From the NCBI RefSeq assembly GCF_000715075.1, contig NC_134081.1, positions 67,939,153 to 68,003,152 on the forward strand: DNA of 64,000 nucleotides, written 5' to 3'. The translations under genes and the position numbers were made by a program. This stretch comes from Nicotiana tabacum (Eukaryota; Streptophyta; Magnoliopsida; Solanales; Solanaceae). The first letter of the stretch is position 1; every line of letters starts with the position of its first letter. The notes under the pieces were generated by a model. The model saw only the letters and a list, made by a program, of their open reading frames with translations, was not told the origin of the DNA and did no database searches. Of the stretch, positions 1 through 13,550 are shown piece after piece.

Positions 1-1343
1 TTGTGCGTTTGAGGTAAGTAACAGTTTTAAATCTGGTTTTGAGGGTATGAAACCCCGAGGATTGCTATGATTTGAGTGTTTGGAGGTGACGCACATGCTA
101 GGTGATGGGCGTGTGAGTATGCACCGGGAGGGATTATGACTTGGTCCGTCCTGTGAGTCTGTAAAGTCGAATAGCCATTGTTATTACTTGTTTTTCCTTG
201 CCTTTGAGCAATTGACTGCCTTTCATGTTAGAAACCATGCTTAGGCCTTATGATATCACTGTTGGGACCTGCAACGGTCGTATACCTGTTGAATTGACTG
301 CTAATTGCTGTCTTATACTCAGTCACAGTCTTACTTGTGTGTTATATCTTTGTTCCCTCTCATTTATAGTTGATACTTGTTGTATTCTCTGTTTGAGCCA
401 ATTATTATGATATTCTGTGAGCCCAGGGGCTGGAGAGGTTAGTGACTGAGATAGGGCCTGAGTACCGAGCTGTGAACTATGTGATGATGTATGGATCGGG
501 TTGCACGCCGCAACTTATGGCTACTTATATGATTGGGGTGGGCTGCACACCGTAGCGATATAGCGCTTGCGCTAAAAGGAGCCCCTCCGGAGTCTGTACA
601 CCTCTAGTGAGCGCAGGTACCTATTGAGAGTGTGTATTAAGAGCTGAGAGCCGAAAGTATAAGCTGGTGAGATGAGTTGAGTGACTGTTGCCTTGTAAGG
701 ATGTACTTCCTTTTATTTATTGTTGCACTTAGTTGCTATCTGATGTTGTGAAATTTCTGGAAGATTCATATCTGTTTTACTTGGGCTCGAACTGATTTGA
801 CTTATACCACCGGATTTGAAAACATGTTCACTCTTTACTGAAAACTTTTGAAATGATCTGTATTATTATAGTTCGTCATTGTTTCTCAGTTCCTTATTTA
901 ATTCTGTTACTTGCTGAGTTGGTTGTACTCATGCTACACCCTGCACTTCATGTGCAGATCCAGGTGTATACGGTTCTGGCGATCGCTGAGTTCGTGCGCG
1001 GGCTGATTATCAGAGACTTACGAGGTAGCTGCCGTCGTTTGTAGTCCTTGTTTCTCCTTTCTTATTATCTTTTCTCTCTTGTATTGGCATTTGGCACAGA
1101 CTGTAGTAGACTCTGTTTCTAGATTGGTTATTAGATGCTCATGATTTAGTGACATCCCGATGTCGGGCTATTTTGTTTTCGCACTTATATTTTATTTAGG
1201 TTTTACCCCCGTTTTTATGAAAACTTGGGTTATTTTAAATATCTTAATTCTTTCTCTTAAATTTTGAAAGTGTTTTGGCAAAGTCGGCTTGGCTAGTATC
1301 ACGATAGGCGCCATCACAACGGGTTAGGTTTTAGGTCGTGACA
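1..1343 (+). repeat. 3' part of a gypsy-type LTR (main superfamily)
   Basis: This stretch matches, in order, the second half of the solo LTR at 30054-33050: a GAGGTAAGTAAC site near 11, the 'gtgacgcacatgctaggtga' stretch, a direct repeat with 'cacgccgca', 'cttcatgtgcagatcc', and the terminal TCGTGACA ending at 1343. Its 5' half lies outside the window. No primer-binding site follows it, so it is either a solo LTR or a 3' LTR. There is no coding capacity; the short ORFs here are chance. Confidence 0.85.
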
Positions 1344-2380
1344 GTTTGACACCCGAATTGTCTATATTAGGATCAGACAGTATCATCCGGGAGATGATCA
1401 TTCAGAAAATTTCCAGTGTCCGGATAAGGCGATCAGCAAATTAGCAAGTTCTAAAATATCTGAGATTTGGCATTAATTTCTTAGTAGTTGCTAATTTTCC
1501 AAGTATAATATACAGGCTGGATAGGTAATGCTCATAATGGACAGCCTTAATTCTAGGGAACGGTTACAAGGAATTTATACTATATATACTTCAACTCTAT
1601 TAAACTTATGTTCCTTCTAATTCCGATACAAAAAACTTTGAGCAATTTACTTAATATTATGTTCATCAGCATTATACAACAGTGTTATCCATCAAGATCC
1701 TTCCCGTCAAAGATGATCGCATAAAAATCACTCTTCTTCTGCTTTATTATTACAGTGTTTATTCTTGTATTCATTTACTTTTAGATTAACAAAGGTCAAT
1801 CTGGTGGGACTGAATTGATTGCTTGCACCCTAATTACTATAAATTTAATTGATTAATCTGATAGCTAATATTTAGGCCTCCTAATATTTTTTCTCCTTCT
1901 CCATCGAAATATCAAAATATTCTTGCTCTTTACTGCTGCAATTCTTAAAATTCGAGTTGCTAAGGGGATTTTAAATATATGATGGAGCTCTACTATGAAT
2001 ATCTTAGGCATAACTAATTTCATTATTTGTTTCCACTTGTGAGTTCGAAATTGGAGAATAGGTGGAGCTACCAACTCAAAAATTCAATCACTATCGACAA
2101 CTTCAACTTTAAAATTCTGAGAAAATTTGAAGTTGTTGTTTGTAATCTGAAGCTGGAAATTATTTGGTGAAGTAATTTCCAATCAATTTTTTATGTTATC
2201 ATCTCAAATTTGAGTACGAAATTCGGCATCCATTGAACAACTTGGTCCGAAAATTTCCTCTTAAAAATTCAGTGTTGTAATAAAAGTGAAAATTTAGATG
2301 TATTTTTTTATTGTGAAACTAGAGAAATAAACTGATTATGAATAATATTTGCCGCTTGTAATTTGAACTTGACCCAGAAC
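1344..2380. other. Unassigned AT-rich DNA
   Basis: About 1 kb between the end of one LTR and the broken end of the next element. I see no gene, no domain and no clear repeat match elsewhere in the window. It may be old flanking DNA or a decayed element. Confidence 0.5.
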
Positions 2381-3447
2381 CCGCTTCAAGGATACCCATC
2401 GCGATCGCGGGGATACCTTCGCAATGGCAAAGAACAAATGCCACTGCCACAAAAACACTCTACACGTTTGCGACACAGAACACGTGAACGTGACGACATC
2501 AGAAGGCAGACTTCCGCGAACGCATTCACTCCTTTGTGAACGCGAAGGAGAAATCTCCCCAGCCTAGTTTCTTATACGCGAACAGGATAGCTCCTACGCG
2601 AATGCGATGAGAAACCAACTTAAGCCTGCATGAACACATCTCACATGTCGTGACCGCGATGACTAAACCACCAGGGGACCAAATCGCACTTCGTGATCGC
2701 GGCTAGACCTTCGCGATCGCGAAGAACAACCAAAACATCAGAGATCAACAGAAAACCAGCAATGCACTTATCATCCAACATATCCCGAAACCACCCTAAA
2801 ACACACCCGAGCCCCTCGGGATCCCGTTCGAACATACCAACAAGTCCTATAACTCAATGTGGACCTACTCGATGCCGCAAATCACACAAAATAACATCAA
2901 AATCATGAACCGTACTCCAAATCAAGCTTATTTAACTAATAAACTTTCAACTTCCAAAACGCGTGCCGAAATATATCAAATTAGCTCGGAATGACCTCAA
3001 ATTTTGCACACAAGTTCTAAATGACATAACTAACCTATTCCATCTCAAGGAATAAAAATCCAAACCCGATAACATCGAAGTTAACTCCCGGTAAGACTTA
3101 TGCACTTTTCAAAACTTCAAATAGCCAACTTTCGCTAAATAGTGTCAAAACCTTCTAGAAATATCCAAATGTAAATCCGAGCATACACCCAAGTCCAAAA
3201 TCACTATCCGGACTTAATGAAACCATTTAAATCCTGATCCGAAGTCAAACGCATAAAATCCAAACTTGATGAACTCTTCCAACTTAAAGCTTTCAAATTG
3301 AGAATCATTCTTCAAAATCGACCGTGAACCACTTGAAAACCAAAACCGACAATACACACAAGTCATAATACATCATATGAAGCTACTTGTGACCTCAGAC
3401 CACCGAACTGCACGCAAATGCTCAAAACGGACGGTCGTGTCATTATA
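2381..3447 (-). repeat. Truncated 3' LTR of the LARD-like element
   Basis: On the minus strand this starts TATAATGACACG at 3447 (consensus TGTAATGACC, with TG changed to TA) directly after a polypurine tract. It keeps about 1.07 kb of LTR, including the CpG-rich block at 2390-2730. Homology to the 5' LTR stops near 2381, in the text 'gcttcaaggatacc' (compare 'gcttcagggatacc' near 9416). About 2 kb of the LTR is missing. Confidence 0.8.
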
Positions 3448-3457
3448 TTCTTCCCTA
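3448..3457 (-). other. Polypurine tract
   Basis: The minus-strand text TAGGGAAGAA lies immediately before the LTR start. It is the expected primer for plus-strand DNA synthesis and matches in position the AGGGGGAGAA tract of the gypsy element at 22400-22410. Confidence 0.75.
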
Positions 3458-6400
3458 CTTAAACATACGTTCGTTCTCGAACATGCAAAGCGTCGTTCCA
3501 AAGCTATCAATCACTATATAAACCTATATGGGTGATCCCACGTCACCACAATCCATATAAGCCAGACAACACAACCTAACTGAGAATCCTTACTTCAACC
3601 TTAATCCACAAACCCCTTAGAACCCAATCTCCAACATCCAGAACTCATCATGAGACCCGAATCTAGCATCTATACACTATATACGTCTGAACAAGTCGTA
3701 TCAAGTTATAACCATAATAAAAAATGTAATCATATGATATACTTCATCACTTGGATACCTATAGCAAAAGCTTCCGAACAAAATAGCTGCCCCTTAACAA
3801 ATCTAGGACCGACGACATATCTCATATTAAATAAAACCTTATTCAACCCTGCGTACACTGCCAATGATGAAATAAACACACAGAAACTCATAACACTCAT
3901 CAAATCAATAAGTCGTGGAGCTTTCTCGTTCGACAAGAACCATAACCAAAATCTAAGCTAACAAATGACATTATCCTCCCAAATTACCATGATCAAACAC
4001 GATAGCATTCATTCCAAGTCCAATAATCACATCTCATCTAGTACAAGTTGATCAACTGACCCGCCACACCAGCACCACATCCAGCAACATACCGTGTGAT
4101 CCGTGCACCAAACAAGCAAAAACTAGAATGCACCTAATGATGGAAAGAGACTCAAATAAGAGAACCGTCATGCAAGCTTAATAGATAACGCCACAGAGCG
4201 CAATGCTATGAACCCATCACACAAAGAAGAACCAAAACTCACGAAATAAACACAAGGGATCCTATCCCAATATAACTCTATTGCAATGCGTGACCCAATT
4301 CGAAGACCGGTCCACAAGGAATACCTCGAGCCATGATGCTCACAATGAACAACTATATACATATTGATAATAAACATGTGAATTGCATGACCATAATCAT
4401 GACGAAACGAATAGCACAATATACCACAGACCGAAAAACCATAACCAAGGCGCAATCCATCATCCAACACCGTAAGAACCATCTCACTCGAATATCCGCT
4501 ACAAGGTCTAAACAGAACCACATCATGTGTGTCAATAGTCAACAGTCTTACAACCCATCGTAGCATAAGAGAGTAACACATGGAACCTATCAAACACGAA
4601 TAATATTAACTCCAACGGATGACACACCCTTTAATAATAGTTGTGCTGAGTAAATAAATCTGACCCAATGTAGAATACATATCCTCAATAGGCCTACCAG
4701 TGGCCTCTAAATCAATTCTGATCCTCCCGAAATATATAGATAGCCTCTGAAAAGCCCACAATAACCCATCCACAATACATACACTCAGCCGTCAACCTCT
4801 TAACATACCTTCACTGTCTACAACTAAGGGACAATCTTCCTCTAAGGACCCTCCTAGTCTTCAAATCCCTAGAATACCAGAATTTCCATATCTGATCCCA
4901 ACTCCACCCCTCAAATGACTGACACATCCCTCATACGCAATCATCCCAAGAGAAATACTTCCATAATTCTTCCGTGCCACACAGAAAAAAATATCAGGAC
5001 ATCAACATTCCATTAACCAGGCGGCTACCGTATACCAGTCAAGCATCTGCAAGTCAAAACACAGTGCGCCTTCTAAAATGCGCACCCTTCTTAGGTGATA
5101 CCAGATAGTATCAGCATTCTTCTAAATATCTGAAATTTTCCATGTTGTCTACAACTCATGAACTTCCCTTAAAAAACGAACCACAAACTTGTACATAGAA
5201 ATCTCAATCCCACATGTCGCATCCCATCTATCATGCCATCATACGAAAATATGGGTACCCCATTATCAACTCTAAATCACAAGCAGTATACATATTCCAT
5301 CAGTTAGGAACCTTCTACTTGACCCCGTCCCGTAGAAGGTCACGACACGCATCATACTCCTTATACTTGTGGAAAACATCCAACCCAAGTCGTAGTCAAA
5401 ACTGTCGAGAACTCTTCGAAACGTATTTACACATAACCAAACCATCATGGCTGAATTCCTCTAACACAACCAAGTAACGCAAACTGCCAAGCCCAAAAGT
5501 ATTTCCACGACACACCTACAAAGCCTCGCCACCCAAAAGAACCAAAAGAATCGATCATTTCTGTTACCATGCCGACATAACCACTACCAAGTTGACCCAT
5601 TTCTTCGAGTCCCTCTCGACTTGCCTTGAAGTTAACACTTCTCCTTAACCCAAAGCTCACCACAAGAGATCCTAGCATGAAACATCGTCGTCCTAAGGCC
5701 CTTAAGCTACTGTATTCCCTCTTAAGCACCCACAAACACCGCAACCGAGATACCTACTCTAAGAGACCCGCTGTGAATTTGATGTTGTTTCCTTAACCCC
5801 TATGATACAGAAATGTAGGACCACTAATGATACAAATATACATGAGTCTCGACATATTCTAATGAAATCTCAGATCTTAGCCACACACAAATCCGGAAAA
5901 TCCTCCAATACCACATGTGAAGATTGAACTTATTAGAATATTCTCGAGAGTTACCACTCTGCTCAAATCCCCAATGCACCGCCGATAAGAACTGAATGAC
6001 TTATACTTAATTAACACACAAACACCTAAAAAAGTAACCCACATCTCTAAGCAATCGAGTGAATTCCATCTCCCTACACACTACATCCACCACGAATAAC
6101 AATCCTGAATCATCACAAGGTTTTCATAGGCCTATAAAGAATAGTACATCATGCACCCGACAATTTCCTTGCTCAAGTCATCCTCGAAATCACCCTCTCC
6201 AAGTCATAACTGATCCACAAGTATACCTCAGTCCAAAACTAATATAACACATGATTGTGCACTCTGATCGTCATCAGAAGCCTCCTCTACTTAGCTTGAA
6301 GCTATATAGCACAATATCCGATAACCCACAATACCCTTACTCCATTACTGCCATAATCTCGCACGGTAAGTCAACTAAATCCTTTATAAGCTCATGTAGC

Positions 6401-7294
6401 ACTAATCATAAAGTACCTCAAATCATCTGCTAACCATATATCCATGCTCGTGACAACCATGCGAACTTCCTCAAGCAATCCAAACACGAATTGTAACACA
6501 TATAACCCACTGGTAGAAAGAAAACTCTCCATAGAAACATCATAGGGATCATACAACCTCAGAAAATCTCGATGGAGATAAACCACCTACTTAGCCTCAA
6601 ACTAGTATTTCTCTATGCCCTATCATGGTCACGACCACTATGCAATCTCTAAATCCTCCATAGTCTTAACTCGTCAACAAGACATAACAATATACCTCAT
6701 TCCACAAATGAACACATGAAGGACCCTTCAACATGCTCATAACTCGAGACTGTACCACACATCAAGACAGAAATTAAGCAGTCATAGTCCTGACACGTCC
6801 CAAGCATGAATTCTCTTAGTCACATCCAAATCATCTAAGGATATTCTGCAGTCACATAATACTCACTATATAGCTACCCAACCACTCACTGAGCCAAGAA
6901 TCCCACTCCTAAGGACACTGCCAGACATAGGAGTTCAAAAGCACATACTCACATAAATGAAACCATGGAGCCCAAGCTGTAGTCTGAACCTGGCCTCAAG
7001 CCCTCAAGGATGGCCTATATCCACATACAACGAACGCATCTCGTACCTCGTCCATGACATCACAAGTCATCGATGAACAACTAATACCGAGCGCTCACAT
7101 GACACACGACTGGATAGAAGTAAATCAAAGATATACGCTTCAATCTTAATCGATGTCACACGATAAAGAAGGAAATATGAAAATTATTCCTACATGCCAT
7201 GTAGCCTCTCGAAGATAGGTATGGACGTCATCATACTGATCTGCAAGACTATACTAGACATTTGCTTATGACTCGTAGAACCTATGAACCTAGT
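3458..7294 (-). other. Non-coding internal region of the LARD-like element
   Basis: Six-frame inspection shows only short ORFs without familiar motifs. The longest minus-strand ORFs (4168-4593 and 5445-5744) have no gag zinc knuckle, protease DSG/DPG, RT (FVDD) or integrase DD-E signature. The part next to the primer site (about 7201-7257) closely resembles the leader of the coding element at 39820-39875, so the leader is conserved although the coding part is absent or replaced. Confidence 0.65.
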
Positions 7295-7306
7295 GCTCTG
7301 ATACCA
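7295..7306 (-). other. tRNA primer-binding site (initiator Met)
   Basis: The minus strand reads TGGTATCAGAGC three bases after the LTR end, which complements the 3' end of plant initiator-methionine tRNA. This fixes the minus-strand orientation of the element and the inner end of its 5' LTR. Confidence 0.9.
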
Positions 7307-7309
7307 ACT

Positions 7310-10300
7310 TGTCATGACCCAAAATCTACCTAGTCGTGATGACACCTAACCAAACCCGCTAGGTAAGCCAAATAACAGTCAACACAATTCTAATGAAATA
7401 AAAGTGGGAAGCAAATGATTTAACTGAACTTCTATATAATATCCCAAGAACTGGCAGTATAAGTCATGAGCCACTAAGACTAGATTTACAAAATAGGTAT
7501 AAAATAGATACCACATCTATTTGAAATGTACACAAACATAATTCAAATCTAAAACTACTTAGGAAAAGTGGTTGCTAAATTCGAAAGACAAGTACATCTT
7601 CAGTTCCAGCTACCGTCATCCACACCGTCTTTGCTACAAGATTTACATACAAGGTGCAGAAGTGAAGTATGAATACAACCAACCCCATGTACTCAATAAG
7701 TAACAAACCTAACCTCAGGTTGAAATCAGTGACGAGATCGGAAGAAGATTAGTACCCAAAATCGATAATCAATAACAACATGAGATATGATAATGCCAGT
7801 AACAGTAAATAACTTAGAGAAATAACTTAGAGAAATATCATGATCAACTGGTTCACGGTACAGGAAATTAGACATGATTATCATGTATAATAGTTAAAGT
7901 CCAAATCTTACACCAAAATCATTAAAATATGAGTTTATTAGAGAACTATGATCTTTCATAACTTTCAACAACAGATAAGGCTTTTCATTTACCAGTTAGC
8001 ATGTGGGAAATATATCTCTATGCTTACATGTCAAGTACATGTCAAGTCAACAACACCATATTACCAGCTAGAATGAGGAAAATACATCTCTATGCCTACA
8101 TGTCAAGTTAATTACACCATATTACTAGCTAGCATGAGAAAAATATATCTTTATGCCTACATGTCAAATATACATGCCATGTCAACAATATCATAGTAAA
8201 ACCATCAAGTGCACTTACTCTCATCACACTCAAGGTGCCTGGCACAAATGCCCCTCACTATAAGACACAATCACTCAGCATTTTATGGGTGTCTGGTCCA
8301 AAAGCTCCTCACTAAAGCACGTTTATATCATTCTGCCTGTGCTCACTGTAAATATCAAACTATAGAGAAGCGGATCCTCGCCAAAGCGGTAATCAATATC
8401 ACATAGCCCAATCGTGAGGCCTGGTGCACGCGTAGCTTTAAAATTAGTACCACTTAGCCCAATATGGGGCCTGGCGTACGCATCACCTCAATACTAATAT
8501 AATCATTGCGACATGCAACCCAATCCAAATATCACTCACAACACGACTTTATAGATAGTCTGACCATGACTAAGGTAAATAGCTCAACATGGCAAAAATA
8601 GCATTTCATGTCTAAAACAATTAAATAGATATTCTAGACATGATTTCTAGCATGAATAATAACTCATGTAGTCATATAAATGGAAAAAAGATGATATTAA
8701 TAAAGCATGATAGCAAATCAAGGCATATAATGGCCTAAGAACTACCCGAATCATAAATACCTCGGTGCACACACACGCGCTCATCACCTAGCACATGACT
8801 CATCCCCAACACATCTCAAATATCATAGTTTTCAGGGATAATTATCCTCAAATCCAAGTTTAGCTATGTTACTTATCTCGAACAAGCCAAATCAATACCG
8901 AGCAAGCCAAACAATACTCTAGAAACGGCATCCGGCACGAATCGACCCCCAAACAACTCGAAACTAGCAAAATACAATTCAAAAATATCAAATAATGCCA
9001 TAAAAATAAGCCCAAGCGATTAAGGTTAAAATTTTAATAAAATACTCAAAGTCAACCAAAAAGACAACTCGGGACCGCACTCCGGAATTCGACAAAATCA
9101 TAAATTCTGACAACCCATTCAAATACGAATCAAACCATACTAATTTCATCCAATTCCGACTCTGAATTGATGTTCAAAACCCAAATATTCACTTTAGAAC
9201 AATTTAGACAAAAATCCCCCAATTTCTCTTTTAGATTCATCAATCAAATACTAAAATCGAAGATAGAATCCTGTAATACAATCAAATCCGACTAAAAAAT
9301 ACATACCCCAATCCAAATCGTGAAAATCGCCTCCAAAATTGTCCAAATCCGAGATCCATAACTCAAAATATGATAATATGACCAAAACCTTCGAAATATA
9401 GTACTTTATAATAAAGCTTCAGGGATACCCATCGCGATCACGGGAATACCTTCGCAATCGCGAAGCACAAAAGCCACTGCCACATAAATGCTCTGCGCGT
9501 TCGTGACACAGGATACGCGAATACGATGATCTCAGATGGCAGACCTCCGCGAACGCGTTCATTCCCCCGCAGACGCAAAGGAGAAATCTCCCCATCCCAA
9601 TTTCTTATACGCGAACGCGAAGATCAACTAGCTTAAACCTGCAAGAACGTGCCCCACCTGTCGTGATCGCGATGACCAAACCATTATAGCCCAAAACGCA
9701 CTTTGCAATTGTAGCTGGACCTTTGCGATCGCGAAGAACACCAGAAATATCAGAGATCAATAGAAAATCAGCAATGCACTTATCATCCTACATAGCCCGA
9801 AACCACCCTGAGACATACCCGAAAGCCCCTCGGAACCCAGTCCAAACATACCACCAAATTCCAAAATACAACACGGACCTACTGGAGGCCTCAAATCACA
9901 GAAAATAATATCAGAATCATGAATCACACCCAAATCAAACCTAATGAAATAATAAACTTTTAACTTTCTAAACTCGTGCCGAAACATATCAAATCAACTC
10001 GAAATGACCTCAAATTTTGTACAGAAGTTTTAAATGACATAACGGACCTATTCCAACTCTCAGAACAATAACCAAAACTCGATAACATAGGAAGTCAACT
10101 CCCGGACAAACTTATGCACTTTCCAAACCTTCAAATTGTCAATTTTTGTCAAATAGTGCCAAAATCTTCTAAAAACTTCCAAATGCAAATCCGGGCTTAT
10201 GCCCAAGTCCAAAATCACCATTCGTAACTAACAGAACTATCAAAACCTCAATCGAAGGTCAAATATACAAAAGTCAAACTTGGTCAACTATTCCAACTTA

Positions 10301-10461
10301 AAGCTTCCAAATTGAGAATCATCCCTCCAAATCGATCCCGAACCACTCGAAAAACAAAACTGACAATACACAAAATTTATAATACTTCATATGAAGATAC
10401 TCGTGACCTCAAACCACTAAATTGAATGCAAATTCTCAAAATAACAGATCGAATCGTTACA
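7310..10461 (-). repeat. 5' LTR of the LARD-like element
   Basis: This LTR of 3152 bp starts TGTAACG (complement of 10455-10461) and ends GGGTCATGACA (complement of 7310 onward). It contains the CpG-rich block with GCGATCGCGAAG-type words at about 9420-9750. It is homologous end to end with the other long LTRs of the window. The base before the start, on the outer side, is position 10462. Confidence 0.88.
7991..8180 (-). repeat. Minisatellite inside the 5' LTR
   Basis: Three imperfect copies begin at about 7991, 8062 and 8123 (spacings 71 and 61 bp). Each holds 'accagctagcatg', 'aaatatatctctatgc' and 'tacatgtcaa'. The corresponding site in the LTR at 42107-44638 has two copies (about 43865-43985). 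Confidence 0.8.
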
Positions 10462-10961
10462 TTAAAACATACCTTGACCACATTAGTTGAGTGTTTGCTA
10501 CATAAGCATGGTCATCGATAAGATGTTACCGCAAATGGATGAATTGATGTATTCAAATAAGAAAATTCATAAGTTCAGTTGCTGGGATAATAAACGGGTG
10601 CAAATTTAGGTGGTATTTAAGCTAATTTGCTTATTTATTTGAATCGGAGTGCTAAAAATTATTTTATCTATTAATATTTTAATTTTTGGCTTATGGTTTA
10701 ATTACGTATTTCAAGTTCAAACGCTTCAAATCAAATCTAACCTATAGTCTAATTTCATCATCTAGAATAAAATGCATCATCTTATATATTGATACTTATA
10801 TCTCAAAGAGTAGTAGAAATCACAAAGAAAGTACATAATTTTACCATGTATAAAGATTACTGGTTGTTTCATGTTTCGGGCTAGAAACAGTTTAACTCAT
10901 TCTTTGCAAACTTCCTTTTTCCTGGTTGCAAACCGAGTCACAATATCAAGGCATGCATTTT
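10462..10961. other. Unassigned AT-rich spacer
   Basis: Five hundred bases between the LARD-like element and the copia element. No ORF, repeat match or RNA gene is visible. Confidence 0.5.
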
Positions 10962-11372
10962 TGTAAGACAATTAATTCGCAGCCATAATAGAGATTAAGA
11001 CACAGTTATGCAATCAACCGTTCAACTCCATAGATTCAGCAGCGACAACAATTGATAATTAAGCCTGAGACCAACTTTCATGATCCATTAGCTACGCGCT
11101 CGCACAACCCGAATAACTTGACTGATGAGACGTCAACCGTTACCACGTATTCAAGAGGCACAATACGCTAGGGTTTTCTTATAACTATGGAAAGTGGGGG
11201 AGGGGGCGGCCTCTATTTATAAAGAGTGCCTACTATCACAGGTCAATTGTTATTGGGCCTCACTTATCTACACATATAGTATTTAATATTAGGTCTTTTA
11301 TTTATCCACCACTTGGACCATGTCACTATGCTTTTAGACCATAAACAATTAACTTAAGTCCAAATTCTAACA
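10962..11372 (-). repeat. 3' LTR of the copia element
   Basis: This 411-bp LTR starts TGTTAGAATTTGGAC on the minus strand at 11372 and ends TGTCTTACA at 10962. It aligns throughout with the 5' LTR at 26200-26615. Both contain 'tacgctagggttttct' and 'tctatttataaagagtg'. Confidence 0.92.
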
Positions 11373-11383
11373 TTCCCACTTGG
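11373..11383 (-). other. Copia polypurine tract
   Basis: The minus strand reads CCAAGTGGGAA directly before the 3' LTR start, as expected for plus-strand priming. Confidence 0.8.
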
Positions 11384-12009
11384 ATGCTAACGTTAATTGA
11401 GGATAAGAAAATATTTTTAAAACTTTTGACTTTTGAGAAAGCCATGTTAAAAAATATTTTAGACTCTATAGTAGCCATACTACTCACATAGCCAAGGATA
11501 GAATGACTCATATAACAATACATCTAGTCTCAGTGAGGAACACTAACAATAAATCGTAGCAGGCATCACACCATTTCAAGGTATGAGTTCTATATATGCT
11601 CACATTTGCTAGAATTTCCATAAACATGAATCAAACATGTGTGCTAAGCCTATTATCTCTCTAATCAAGGTGAACAGAGTCACATCTATTAGAAAGAAAT
11701 AATCCTCCAAGTGATATAATAACTATATCACCTCAGGAGCCTCCAAATGACACTAAAACCATATCACCTCAGGAGGTTTCCCTTGTGCCTTACCCGAGAT
11801 ACTCAAGGCAAAAAGCAGGAAAACTCAAAGATAGCATGAGTTTATGCAATATCAAATTGAAAATAAAAAATAAATAAATTATCATGTTAGTTAATAAGCA
11901 TAACAAATATAAAATAACACAAGCTTGCATAAAAATAGAATTTATTAAAAGCAATATCTTAGTCAGTAATTACAAAATAACTCTCACTGACTAAAGCACA
12001 TTAAAAGAT

Positions 12010-12720
12010 TCTAAAATACCCATGTTTTGAGCATGTTTTCTAAACACTACAAGCCTAAGACATTTAGTCAAAGGATCTCCAACATAGACTATGTGTTAAT
12101 ATGCTTAATACATATATCACGTTCTTTTACCTTGTCTCTAACCTTAAGAAACTTAAGGCTGACATGCTTAAAGCCTCTTTTTCTCTTGTTATTCTTAGAG
12201 AAGAATATAGTTGCACTGATGTCACAGAAAATAGTCATCGGCTTAGATATAAATTTCATAATTTATAATTTATTAAGGAAATTCTTCATCCAAACAGTAT
12301 GGGAAGTAGTCTCGAAACAAGAAATAAACACATCATCTATTGTGGATGTAGCAGTGATACTCTGTTTCTCAATTTTTCAAAATATAAAACCTCCAACCAA
12401 CATTAAAATATACCCAGAAGTTGATTCTATAGTGTCTTGACAACCTGCAAAATCAGAATCTGAATGTACCAGCAGGTGTAGATCACCAACCTTTTTATAC
12501 ACAAGCATGAAGTCTTTGGTGCGTTGTAAATATCTCATCACTTTCTTTGCAGCCACCCAATGTGCCCATCCAGGATTAGAAGAAAATCTTCCCAATATAT
12601 TAACATCAAATGATATATCAGGCCTTGTACAAACCTGTATATACATCAAACAGCCAACAACACTTGCATATGGCACATTTTTCACGGTTCTATTTTCAAC
12701 TTCATTTTTCGAACATTGAT
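12010..12720 (-). pseudogene. Copia RNase H and C-terminal tail, decayed
   Basis: The open piece 12377-12685 carries the copia RT/RNase H linker and RNase H start: 'SVVGCLMYIQVCTRPDIS', 'AAKKVMRYLQ' and 'HSDSDFAGC', where the first Asp is the RNase H catalytic residue, then 'STSGYI'. The frame then breaks, but family-like text continues to about 12010 ('TIFCDISATIFFS', 'FKHVSLKFLKVRDKVKE' and a final 'AQNMGI') in shifting frames with stops. In life it would degrade the RNA strand of the RNA:DNA hybrid. It is non-functional here. Confidence 0.88.
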
Positions 12721-12788
12721 CTTTACCAAGTTTATCTCATTTCACAACAGGTGCAATACCAGGTCTACAGTCTTGCATATTGAAAGTT

Positions 12789-13550
12789 TTAAGAATACTC
12801 AATATAATAATGTTTTGATAAACCCAACAAACCACGTGACATATCTCTTTTAATTTCTATCCCAAGAACAAAAGAGGCTTCACTAAGATCTTTCATATCA
12901 AAAGAGCTAGACAAATTCTTTTTGGTCTCATTCATCAAGCCCAAATAATTTATGTCAAGCAGAATGTCATCAACATAGAGAACCATAATAATAAAATTAC
13001 CATTAGCTATTTTGAGATAAACACATTCATCAAGCTTATTTTTCACAAATTCAAATTTTGTAATAATTTCATCGAATTTCAAGTACCATTGTCCGTAGTC
13101 CTGTTTAAGCCGTATATGGATTTGTTAAGCTTGCACACTAGATGTTCTTTACCAGCTTCTTTAAACCCTTCAGGTTGAACCATGTAAACTTTTTCAAGCA
13201 GACTCCCATTTAGAAAAGCAGTTTTAAAATACATTTGGTGCAACACTAAATCAAAATGATCAACAAGAGCCATCACAATCCTAAATGAATCCTTAGATGA
13301 TACAGGAGAAAATATTTCTTTATAATCAAAACTTTATTTTTGAGTGTAACCCTTAGCAACCAACCTTGCATTATAATGGTGTATATTTTTCTTGGAGTCT
13401 CTTTTAGTTTTAACACCCATTTGAAACTAAAAGGCCAAAAACTTACAAGCAATTCAACTAACTCCCACACTCTATTGTGTTCTATGGAGCGCATTTCATC
13501 TTCCATTGCCCCACGCTATTTATCAATATATGGAGAGGAAATAACTTAAG
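12789..13550 (-). pseudogene. Copia reverse transcriptase (RVT_2), decayed
   Basis: Three minus-strand pieces follow each other. 13273-13506 begins with 'EDEMRSIEHNRVWELVE', the usual start of RVT_2. 13079-13276 carries 'FLNGSLLEKVYMVQPEGF' and 'LVCKLNKSIYGL'. 12789-13082 carries the catalytic 'LYVDDILL' intact and 'ASFVLGIEIKRD'. Frames shift between the pieces, for example near 13080 where 'SIYGLNRTTDNGT' runs into a stop. So the active-site aspartates survive but the protein cannot be made. Confidence 0.92.

Larger units (their letters stand above)
2381..10461 (-). mobile_element. Non-autonomous LARD-like LTR retrotransposon
   Basis: The element reads on the minus strand. Its 5' LTR is 7310-10461, the primer-binding site 7295-7306, the non-coding internal region 3458-7294, the polypurine tract 3448-3457, and its 3' LTR is cut off at about 2381. 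The matching 5' thirds of the two LTRs (2381-3447 and about 9410-10461) align through the whole CpG-rich block and the LTR start. The internal region is about 3.8 kb but has no recognisable gag, protease, RT or integrase in any frame. That is the hallmark of LARDs, which depend on proteins of related autonomous elements. No target duplication can be checked because the 3' end is lost. Confidence 0.8.

Noticed and set aside
4168..4593. 141-codon minus-strand ORF in the LARD-like element
   Set aside because: No retroelement motif and low-complexity, Cys/Tyr-rich text typical of chance ORFs.
7295..7306. tRNA gene (also 26182-26197, 39770-39781)
   Set aside because: Only the complement of the tRNA 3' end is present; these are retrotransposon primer-binding sites. 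I saw no complete tRNA cloverleaf or rRNA in the window.
12027..12440. 137-codon plus-strand ORF
   Set aside because: Antisense shadow of the copia RNase H and tail.
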